The translations under genes and the position numbers were made by a program. The notes beneath the pieces are model-generated. The model worked only from the letters and a program-made list of their open reading frames with translations, was not told the DNA's origin and did no database searches. A stretch of DNA of 56,116 nucleotides. Source: Chitinophaga hostae. GTDB lineage: Bacteria > Bacteroidota > Bacteroidia > Chitinophagales > Chitinophagaceae. Location of the stretch: assembly GCF_018224885.1 (NCBI RefSeq), contig NZ_JAGTXB010000031.1, positions 1-56,116 on the forward strand, written 5' to 3'. This document shows, piece after piece, positions 27,824 to 35,702 of this stretch (position 1 is its first letter; each line of letters starts with the position of its first letter).

Positions 27824-30079
27824 ATGAAAAAAATAACGCGGACGCTGTGCAGTCTTTTGATACTGGTACCTTTTGTATGCCTGCCGGGCAGCGCCAAACC
27901 AGCTGTTCCGGATACCATTCCAGGCCCTAAACAACCTGTTGACCTGGTTGACCCTACCATTGGAAATGTAGGGCAATTACTGGAGCCCACCAGACCTACG
28001 GTGCAGCTACCCAATCAGCTGATCCGGTTTACACCGCAGCGAAAAGATTATATGGATGACCAGATCGATGATTTTCCGCTCACCATCGTTTCACACCGGT
28101 TAGGACAGGTGTTTTCCCTGAAACCTGTAGTGGGAGCCCCCGACAAGGGTGCCTGGGAGAAACGGCTGGCCTATGATCATAACCTGGAAATAAGCAGGCC
28201 CTGGTATTATTCCACCTGGTTATTAAATGAAGAAATTGGGGTGGAGTTTACCGCCGGTAAAAAAACAGGTTACTACCGTTTTCATTTCCCGCAGGGGAAA
28301 AATAAATCATTGTTGTTTGACGTATACAATAATGGGGATGCCACTTACAACTTCCTGCCCGGTAATGTCATCACCGGTATGGAAACTTATAACGGCTATG
28401 TAAAAGTATACATGTATGGCGTATTTAGTGAAGCAGGGACCCCGGGCGTGGTAGAGCAGGATCGGTTGAGTACCAATAAAAGTATTGCTGGTAAAGGCAT
28501 TAAAGCCTATATCAGTTTTCCTGCTGCTACCAGCGAGGTGACGTTTAAATATGCTGTCAGCTACATCAGCCCTGAACAGGCGAAGAAAAATTATGAAGAA
28601 GAGATCAGCCGCAGGGACTTTGACGGCGTAGCGGCCAGTGGTAAAAAAGCCTGGTCGGATGTAATGTCGCAGATCAAAGTAAAAGGCGGTACCCTGGCGC
28701 AGCAGCGTTCTTTTTATACAGCCTTATACCGTTCCTATGAAAGGGCCGTGGATATTACGGAAGACGGGCAATATTACAGCGGTTATGATAAACAGATCCA
28801 CCACGATAGCCGTCCTTTTTATGTAGATGACTGGACCTGGGATACTTACCTGGCCCTGCATCCGCTGAGGATGATCCTGCATCCGGCGAAGGAGGAAGAT
28901 ATGCTGGAGTCGTTTGTACGCATGTATGAGCAAAGCGGCTGGCTGCCTACTTTCCCGGTGTTGTTCGGGGATCATGCCTGTATGAATGGATTCCATTCTT
29001 CCGTAGTAATGCTGGATGCCTGGAGAAAAGGATTGCACAAATTCAATGTTGAAAAAGCCTATGAAGGCATGCGGAAAAATGCAACAGATGCCACCATGTT
29101 GCCATGGCGCAACGGGCCTAAAACCGTGCTGGATGATGTATACCATACCAAAGGTTATTTTCCTGCTTTGCGTATAGGGGAGAAGGAAACCGTGGCGGAA
29201 GTGCATTCATTCGAAAAACGCCAGGCAGTGGCCGTAACACTGGGCGGCGCTTACGACGACTGGGCGCTGGCGGAGCTGGCAGGCGACCTCAATAAAAAAG
29301 AGGATCAGCGTCTTTTTGCACCCAGGGCAAAAAATTATAAAAACCTGTGGAACGCCGACAAGCAATTCTTTTTGCCAAAAGATGGCAACGGGGAATGGAT
29401 AGATATCAACGTAAAGTATGACGGCGGTGTAGGTGGCCGGGACTACTATGATGAAAACAACGGCTGGACTTATCTCTGGCAGGTGCAGCAGGACATTCCC
29501 GGTTTGATAGGACTGATGGGAGGCAAGCAGGCTTTTGAAAACAGGCTGGATCAGCTGTTCCGTGAACCGCTGGATATGTCGCGCTATACTTTCTGGAACA
29601 AGTTCCCAGATGCTACCGGCCTGGTAGGTCAGTACGCTATGGGTAACGAACCCAGTTTCCATATTCCTTACCTGTACAACTATACAGGCGCCCCCTGGAA
29701 AACACAGCAACGCATCCGCTTCCTGCTGGATACCTGGTTCAAGGATAACATCTTTGGTATCCCCGGCGATGAAGACGGCGGTGGTATGTCGGCTTTTGTC
29801 GTATTTTCTTCTATGGGCTTTTATCCTGTTACACCAGGTATTCCGGAGTATACTATTGGCAGCCCGGTGTTTGAAAATATACAGATCGCATTACCCAACA
29901 AAAAAACATTTACCATCATAGCACACAACAGCTCCGTGGTAAACAAATATATACAGCAGGCGAAGTTTAACGGGCAGCCTTTAAACAAACCTGTTTTCAC
30001 TCACCAGCAAATGGTGGACGGCGGTACCCTGGAATTGTTCATGGGGCCTAAACCTAATAAAAGCTGGGGAGTGCAATAA
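27824..30079 (+). CDS. GH92 family alpha-mannosidase
   Basis: 751 aa with a signal peptide (about 1-24). The N-terminal beta-sandwich begins VDLVDPTIGN and the (alpha/alpha)6 barrel carries the GH92 landmarks FYVDDWTWDTYLALHPL (about 327-345), GGAYDDWALAEL, GNEPSFHIPYLYNYTG (about 607-622; the Glu is the general acid position) and GIPGDEDGGGMSAFVVFSSMGFYPV (about 645-669; the Asp residues match the general base position). GH92 enzymes are calcium-dependent, inverting exo-alpha-mannosidases, mostly alpha-1,2, acting on N-glycans and yeast mannan. It sits behind SusCD-2 and completes a small mannan-type utilization locus. Full length, no defects. Confidence 0.95.
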   Translation: MKKITRTLCSLLILVPFVCLPGSAKPAVPDTIPGPKQPVDLVDPTIGNVGQLLEPTRPTVQLPNQLIRFTPQRKDYMDDQIDDFPLTIVSHRLGQVFSLKPVVGAPDKGAWEKRLAYDHNLEISRPWYYSTWLLNEEIGVEFTAGKKTGYYRFHFPQGKNKSLLFDVYNNGDATYNFLPGNVITGMETYNGYVKVYMYGVFSEAGTPGVVEQDRLSTNKSIAGKGIKAYISFPAATSEVTFKYAVSYISPEQAKKNYEEEISRRDFDGVAASGKKAWSDVMSQIKVKGGTLAQQRSFYTALYRSYERAVDITEDGQYYSGYDKQIHHDSRPFYVDDWTWDTYLALHPLRMILHPAKEEDMLESFVRMYEQSGWLPTFPVLFGDHACMNGFHSSVVMLDAWRKGLHKFNVEKAYEGMRKNATDATMLPWRNGPKTVLDDVYHTKGYFPALRIGEKETVAEVHSFEKRQAVAVTLGGAYDDWALAELAGDLNKKEDQRLFAPRAKNYKNLWNADKQFFLPKDGNGEWIDINVKYDGGVGGRDYYDENNGWTYLWQVQQDIPGLIGLMGGKQAFENRLDQLFREPLDMSRYTFWNKFPDATGLVGQYAMGNEPSFHIPYLYNYTGAPWKTQQRIRFLLDTWFKDNIFGIPGDEDGGGMSAFVVFSSMGFYPVTPGIPEYTIGSPVFENIQIALPNKKTFTIIAHNSSVVNKYIQQAKFNGQPLNKPVFTHQQMVDGGTLELFMGPKPNKSWGVQ

Positions 30080-30124
30080 ATCGTTTCCCGGTTTAGTGAG
30101 CCGGTAACATGAATCAAGACAAAT

Positions 30125-30162
30125 GAAGATGGCCATTCCGGAAGGAATGGCCTCTTCTTTTT
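30125..30162. terminator. Bidirectional terminator between GH92 and the eCIS operon
   Basis: GAAGATGGCCATTCC and GGAATGGCCTCTTC form a stem closed by a four-base loop, with T-rich flanks. It lies between the convergent ends of the GH92 gene and the ATPase gene and can serve both strands. Confidence 0.8.
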
Positions 30163-30180
30163 GGCAAAGCAGGCACGATG

Positions 30181-31503
30181 CTATATCGTCTTCCCATCTT
30201 TTGAAAACTCCTTGCGGATGCCCGCCATAACATCCTGCAACCGGATGATTTTATCATCCCGCTTTAATGCCATCAGGCAGGAGTAGCGAACCACGTTGAT
30301 AATAGTGCCGCCGGCCATTTCATATTTGCGGGCCATTTCTTCCAGGTTAAGTTTATCGTCCAGTACCACATGTTCCGGAAAAGATTGTCGCCATATGCGC
30401 AGGCGCTGTTCCGGCGCCGGCATGGGAAAATAGATCATGGATTGGAAACGCCTGGCGAAAGCTTCGTCAATATTGGCTTTCAGGTTAGTGGCCAGTATTA
30501 CCACACCCGGAAAATCTTCCACTCGTTGCAACAGGTAAGCCACTTCCTGGTTGGCGTAGCGGTCGTTGGAAGACGAAGTTTGCGTGCGCTTGCCGAACAG
30601 GGCATCCGCTTCGTCAAAAAAAAGGATCCATTGCTGGTGAACGGCTTTGTCGAATACCTGCGCGAGATTCTTTTCTGTTTCCCCGATAAATTTGGATACC
30701 ACCAGTGATAAGTCAATACGATATACCTCCATATTGAATGACTTACCCAGGAGGCAGGCAGTGAGCGACTTCCCGGTTCCGGGTGGACCGTAGAAAAGGC
30801 TTCGGAAGCCTGGTTTTATTTTATGGCCCATGCCCCAGTCCTGTAACAGGGTGTTGCCATGTTGTATCCAGGTACGTATTTCCTCTACTTCTTCGAAGGC
30901 ATGCGGATCGAGTACGAGGTCGCTCCATTCCATACCGGTTTGTATGCGTTTGGCGGGAAACAGGGAATTGTAGTCCGGCCGGTGGGATTGTCCCTGCGTC
31001 AGCAAGCTGAGGTATTCGGGCGATAGGTGCAGAGTGCCGCTTAGCAGCGGCTCATCGCCGGCGGGCATTAGTTTCAGGATCTGGTATTTGCTGAAAAAAT
31101 GATCGGGGCTGAAGTAATGCAGCAAATGAAAACGTGGTTGCAGTCCTTCGATGGCCAGCAGGAATGCGGCTGTTTCGCCGGTGGGCAGAAAGCCGCCATG
31201 CGATTGCCCTTTTATGCCTCCGAATTCAGTAAAACCCCTGTCGTAGGTAGCATTTTTAACGAAGAAGATATCGAGCAGTTGTGGCTGTATATGTGGTATT
31301 AATCCCAGCAGCAGGATGGTGCGCTCGGCGGTTGATACCCCATAATGTTGTATGATCTGTGCATATACGGATGGATCGCCGTTGAGTTCCGGTGGCTCCG
31401 GAATGACAGTGTCATTTTGCTGAAAGTATTGCTGCATGCGTGCTGCGGCCATTTGCGCAAACCATGCCAATTCTTTTTCGAGGGTAGCCGCGTTGGCGGC
31501 CAT
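30181..31503 (-). CDS. eCIS AAA+ ATPase (Pvc15/Afp15-like)
   Basis: 440 aa. The start at 31503 is chosen because it overlaps the previous stop as TAATG; the frame is open further upstream. A helical N-terminal half is followed by an AAA+ module with Walker A GPPGTGKS (about 240), Walker B ILFFDEAD (about 294), sensor 1 VILATN and the arginine-finger segment FARRF. Homologues in PVC and Afp are needed for assembly or cargo loading and belong to the classical AAA clade. It is the last gene of the minus-strand injection-system operon. Confidence 0.93.
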   Translation of the reverse strand: MAANAATLEKELAWFAQMAAARMQQYFQQNDTVIPEPPELNGDPSVYAQIIQHYGVSTAERTILLLGLIPHIQPQLLDIFFVKNATYDRGFTEFGGIKGQSHGGFLPTGETAAFLLAIEGLQPRFHLLHYFSPDHFFSKYQILKLMPAGDEPLLSGTLHLSPEYLSLLTQGQSHRPDYNSLFPAKRIQTGMEWSDLVLDPHAFEEVEEIRTWIQHGNTLLQDWGMGHKIKPGFRSLFYGPPGTGKSLTACLLGKSFNMEVYRIDLSLVVSKFIGETEKNLAQVFDKAVHQQWILFFDEADALFGKRTQTSSSNDRYANQEVAYLLQRVEDFPGVVILATNLKANIDEAFARRFQSMIYFPMPAPEQRLRIWRQSFPEHVVLDDKLNLEEMARKYEMAGGTIINVVRYSCLMALKRDDKIIRLQDVMAGIRKEFSKDGKTI

Positions 31504-34500
31504 TAACTGTATGCCCATTCTGTATAAATTGTTTTTTCCATCCATGGAGCCTTGATCATACCGATGCCCCAAGGTAAAGTTTGCAGTATCATATCATAAC
31601 CCCGCTCTTCTATGCGTAACCACCAGTCGTCGTCTTTTTGCCAGAGGGCTCCTTCCCGTTGCAGGAACGCTGCCCGGAAGCCTTCTACCGATGAGTTGTT
31701 CATCTTTTCCCAGCGCTGTATCACCACTTTCAGCAGTTCTTCACATAGTTGCTTTTCTTCTGCCGTCAGCCATATTTCGGCCGGCACCGGTTCTTCCAGC
31801 GGCAGCGCGCATAGGATTTTATTTAATGGCAAGTCATGTTCTGCGTGTACCTCTTTGCCGGTAACCATGTACTGCAGTAAATGTACCGCGCGGTGTTGCG
31901 CCTCTTTGTTTACAAATCCATCGTCGTTTACGAGACCAATCCGTTTAAAGCCATATGGAATGAAAGGATGCAGGATAATTAAACCGGCATTGTCGGTGTA
32001 GATGGTATCCATTGGTTGCTTCTTCATTTTGGCCCAGCTATCGGTTTCCCGTGGTGCGATGTCCGGAGAAACTGGTTTAGCAGCCGTTTTCGGCGGCGAC
32101 GTTTGCAGGCGGTCCTTTTCGTACAGGCTTTCACGTAGCAATGCCTGGTGCCGTGTAGTAGCGGTAAGTCGCAAAGCTTCCTGCTGCAGCGCAGGCAGTA
32201 TATTACGTATATGCATGCGGGATAGTGCCGCTGATGCCGGCAGTAGTTTACGTAGGTGCGTAGGAGATAGTTCCCCGGGATTAAGAGTAGTATCGTGGCG
32301 GGGTTGTTCCATTGCTGCGCCCAAAGCTTTTACCAGTCCGCTGATCAGTAGTGCGGCGATGCCCGGGGCTGTTGTGGTGATAAAGTCCAGCAGCCGGGCG
32401 GCATAGCTGGCTGCATTATACACGTGTATATGTGCGCCGAGCAGCAACAGGTGGAAGCGGCGGAATAGTTGCTGCAACTGCATTTTTTCCTGGCTGCCCG
32501 GCAGGAGAGTGGCCAGCAGGTGCTGCAGTTCATGCAGGGCATCAGTAGTGTGGCTGCTCCAGCCAAGCGGCACATCCTGCATCATGTCGAGGAAGGATTC
32601 ATCGTTGAGGTGCTCCGCCATTTGTTCTATCAGCGCCGTGTGTTGCAGTATTTTACTATAGAATAACTTCCTTTCGTGCCGGCTGCGTTGCTTATAAAAG
32701 TAAACGGCTTTACGAAGGTCGGTGATGTTATCCGCCACAGTGTGGCCACCGGTTTCCTGCAGCAACAACAGGCTGTCGGGAATGGCAAATACATCCAGGC
32801 TGCGACGTACCTGGCTATCGGGCGGACCGGCATAAAATGAAAACAGGCCATATATCTGCAACCGCGCCTGCAGCTGTTGCCGGTGGCTGCTAAAAAGTTG
32901 CTGGAGTACTGTGGGAGCGGCATGGAATAAGAGAATCACCGCTGCCTTAATAATTTCATTGGTAGCTGAGGAGGTGAGCTGCCCCAGTTTTTCCGGCAAC
33001 CGGTGTCGTGTAAGGAACACCGTTAGCAACGCTGTGGCTTCGTCCAGCAGTACCTGTTGCTGGCTTTCGGCGGTAATGGCAGTGTAGCGTTCCATGCGCT
33101 GCAACAGCGATCGAAAGGCAACTGCAGGCCGGTATGCCCGGCTGTTACCGGTCGTAACCGATATGCCGGACGACGCGATTGTTTTTTCCAGCCAGGGTTG
33201 CAGCAACGCCTGGATGGGTGCTACTTCCGGCTCCAGCCGGAGATACAGTTCTTCCAGCTGCTGGAACAGCGTGGGCGACAAAACAATGGTGTGCTGTAAT
33301 GTTGTGATATATTCCCGGTGGTATTCGTATAGCCACTGAAGTAACGCTGCCGCATAAACGCTGTCTGTTTCACCAGCGGCAGCGGGCAGTTGCCCGCTGA
33401 GGAGAAACTGCTGTAACCAGGCTACCACTATGGCCGGCGGGGCGCCCGGTTGTACAGGCAGCCGTTCCCTGGTCGCTGCCATTGACTTTTCCGCCCGCTT
33501 ATCTGTCCACTGTTGCAGGTCGCCGGCCAGTATCGTATTACCAGAAAGATGCTGGATAACGGGCAACAGCTGCTGTGCCAGGAAGCCGATCATATGCGGC
33601 GCGGCCACCGGGATCTGCGACCACGCCGGCATCAGCAGGCGTTGCAATAGAATTTCTTTGTCGATCTGCCGGTAGCGGGTGGCAGCCAGCGATTGCCAGA
33701 TGGCCTGCAATACCAGTTGCTCCTGCGGTAAAGTGCTCACGTTTACCAGTTGTTGTACGGCAGAGAGCAGCGTATAGAGGTTGTCATATACTTCTTCCAC
33801 GGCGGTATGCAGCCCGCGGTATTGCAGCAACCGGAAAAATACGGAAGGGGTTACGGCGTTTATCAGCCGGTACATTGCATCGGGGAGCGTACCTGCATAT
33901 TCCAGTATGGTAAGTGTTTGCCCGGGCTGCTGATCAGCCAGTTGCTGCAAGAGGCTGTTGAGCGAAAAATGCGCATATGTTTTACCCCACCAGGGCATGC
34001 TGCCATAGGTGAGCAAATGAAGAATCACATCCCGCAGCAACCGCCCCGGGCCGTCGTTATCGTTAGCAAATGAGCGATTAAATCCTGCACGGAGTGAGGC
34101 TGCCGGCATAGTGTTGCCGGTTGTTGCCTCATTGTCTTCCATGGTATTGGAGGAGGACAGGAAGCCACGGTTAGCGGCGTTGCCGGGTTTTCCGTTGCCG
34201 GGAACCGTTTGTTTTCCATCGGCATCCGTTGCGGCGTTTCCACTGCGAGGAGCCGTTTGTTTTCCATCGGCATCCGTTGCAGCGTTTGCACTGCGAAGGG
34301 TCGTTTGTTTTCCATCAGCATCCGTTGCAGCGTTTGCACCGCGAAGGGTCGTTTGTTTTCCATCGGCATCCGTTGAGGTGTTTCCATCGCCAGGAATCGT
34401 TTGCTGCCCGTTGATATCTGCTACAGACTTCCCGTTGTGAGAGTGCATTTGTTTCCCGTTATTCCGCATAGCGTATGATGCGGTAGAAATAACCTGCGCT

Positions 34501-35702
34501 GCCCAAACTTTTATGGTATTAAGATGAGCCGGTTGTTGCGCTGCTCCGCTGGTATGCAACAGCTGCTGCCACCGCGCCGCTGCTGGTTGCTGCTGCAGTA
34601 CGGTTTGCAACATTTGTTTTAATGGAGCGGCGGCGTGGTAACCGGCGTGGTGCAGCAGTTGCTCCAACACCTGTGGGGTAACTCCAGGCGCCCACCAGGG
34701 GATTGCGCCGTACAACAGGTAGTAACGCAACAAATGGATCTGTTCCCCGGTGTTCGACATCAGGTTGTTGGATGTGGTATCACCTGGAAAGTTTCTTTTT
34801 CGTATATACGATGGCGTTATTTCATCGTAAAGAGACATGATATAATTGGCCAGCCCTGTTTGCGGTAATGTGGGCTGGTAGCGGGACAGCGCTTCATAAA
34901 ACAACGCAATCACTGTTTCATAGGCAAGATTGAAATGGCTGGCCAGCTGCAGAAGGTTACTGCGCACAAATTCTTTCCGGTTAAAGTTACTGCCTCTCTC
35001 CATGATGAGATATGTGAGCATAAACAGCCACACGGCTTTTTCCAGTTCACTGGTTTCCGTATGCAGCAGTTGTTGCTGCCGCTGCAGCAGCAGGATTTCA
35101 CGGCTGCTGGCAATAATGAACAATGCTTCTGCCGGTTCCAGTACTTCCACGATGGCCTGTAATACAGCCACCGGAAACTGCCATACAATACGCTCACGTA
35201 CTGCCTGGCTTCGGGCAATGTTGCGGAGGAAAGCGGCGAGCCTTCCGGGAGATGTATCCGATAAATGAAGCACCATATCGCCGGGCTGCGCACGTTCGGC
35301 GGTAGTTGCCCACCAGGGCATCACGCCATGCAACAGCAGGAAGGATAGCAACTCGAGTAAACGCTCATCTCCCTTGCGGATAGTGATATTCCCCTGCAGC
35401 TGATGCCGGCTGCCGCTGTGATGGTGATGTAACAGATCGGACAGGGCCTGTTGCAGGGCTGCCAGTATTTTTTCGGGCAGCTCGGTTTCCAGGTCTTTGA
35501 GCGGGATTTTCCCGATATCCAGCACCAGTGTGTCAACAGATGCCATCATATCGGCCGGGATCAGCTGTTGCAGCAGGTTTTCTGTACCGGCGCTGATGTT
35601 TTGCCGGAAAAGCCCGCTGACCATATCCTGCAGGGCAACGGCCCTGGGCCTTGCGTCGCAGGTGATATCAAAACTGTACCGGCCAATGATATGTGTATCC
35701 AT
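31503..35702 (-). CDS. eCIS tape-measure protein (Pvc14-like)
   Basis: 1399 aa from ATG 35702 (TAATG overlap with the preceding gene); 36 extra upstream codons are open. It starts MDTHIIGRYSFDITCD, like the N-termini of contractile injection system tape-measure proteins. Three internal modules share a GxxPWW core: LLHGVMPWWA (about 127), LLYGAIPWWA (about 336) and LTYGSMPWWG (about 570). Residues about 435-499 are a 16-residue tandem repeat (NAATDADGKQTT...). Long Gln/Leu-rich helices fill the rest. In this class the protein length sets sheath and tube length, so repeat number could tune particle length. It lies between the Pvc12-like and ATPase genes, the usual position. Confidence 0.9.
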   Translation of the reverse strand: MDTHIIGRYSFDITCDARPRAVALQDMVSGLFRQNISAGTENLLQQLIPADMMASVDTLVLDIGKIPLKDLETELPEKILAALQQALSDLLHHHHSGSRHQLQGNITIRKGDERLLELLSFLLLHGVMPWWATTAERAQPGDMVLHLSDTSPGRLAAFLRNIARSQAVRERIVWQFPVAVLQAIVEVLEPAEALFIIASSREILLLQRQQQLLHTETSELEKAVWLFMLTYLIMERGSNFNRKEFVRSNLLQLASHFNLAYETVIALFYEALSRYQPTLPQTGLANYIMSLYDEITPSYIRKRNFPGDTTSNNLMSNTGEQIHLLRYYLLYGAIPWWAPGVTPQVLEQLLHHAGYHAAAPLKQMLQTVLQQQPAAARWQQLLHTSGAAQQPAHLNTIKVWAAQVISTASYAMRNNGKQMHSHNGKSVADINGQQTIPGDGNTSTDADGKQTTLRGANAATDADGKQTTLRSANAATDADGKQTAPRSGNAATDADGKQTVPGNGKPGNAANRGFLSSSNTMEDNEATTGNTMPAASLRAGFNRSFANDNDGPGRLLRDVILHLLTYGSMPWWGKTYAHFSLNSLLQQLADQQPGQTLTILEYAGTLPDAMYRLINAVTPSVFFRLLQYRGLHTAVEEVYDNLYTLLSAVQQLVNVSTLPQEQLVLQAIWQSLAATRYRQIDKEILLQRLLMPAWSQIPVAAPHMIGFLAQQLLPVIQHLSGNTILAGDLQQWTDKRAEKSMAATRERLPVQPGAPPAIVVAWLQQFLLSGQLPAAAGETDSVYAAALLQWLYEYHREYITTLQHTIVLSPTLFQQLEELYLRLEPEVAPIQALLQPWLEKTIASSGISVTTGNSRAYRPAVAFRSLLQRMERYTAITAESQQQVLLDEATALLTVFLTRHRLPEKLGQLTSSATNEIIKAAVILLFHAAPTVLQQLFSSHRQQLQARLQIYGLFSFYAGPPDSQVRRSLDVFAIPDSLLLLQETGGHTVADNITDLRKAVYFYKQRSRHERKLFYSKILQHTALIEQMAEHLNDESFLDMMQDVPLGWSSHTTDALHELQHLLATLLPGSQEKMQLQQLFRRFHLLLLGAHIHVYNAASYAARLLDFITTTAPGIAALLISGLVKALGAAMEQPRHDTTLNPGELSPTHLRKLLPASAALSRMHIRNILPALQQEALRLTATTRHQALLRESLYEKDRLQTSPPKTAAKPVSPDIAPRETDSWAKMKKQPMDTIYTDNAGLIILHPFIPYGFKRIGLVNDDGFVNKEAQHRAVHLLQYMVTGKEVHAEHDLPLNKILCALPLEEPVPAEIWLTAEEKQLCEELLKVVIQRWEKMNNSSVEGFRAAFLQREGALWQKDDDWWLRIEERGYDMILQTLPWGIGMIKAPWMEKTIYTEWAYS
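34207..34430. repeat. 48-bp in-frame tandem repeat inside the tape-measure gene
   Basis: Four 48-bp units start at 34207, 34255, 34303 and 34351, with a degraded fifth. Each encodes 16 residues built around TDADGKQT. Units are highly similar at the nucleotide level, as expected of recent duplication by slippage or recombination. Reading frame is kept. Confidence 0.9.

Noticed and set aside
34111..34440. 48-bp repeats as a CRISPR-like array, and the long antisense open frames over them
   Set aside because: The units are contiguous without spacers and encode a 16-residue repeat in frame in the tape-measure gene; antisense frames are shadows of the repeat.
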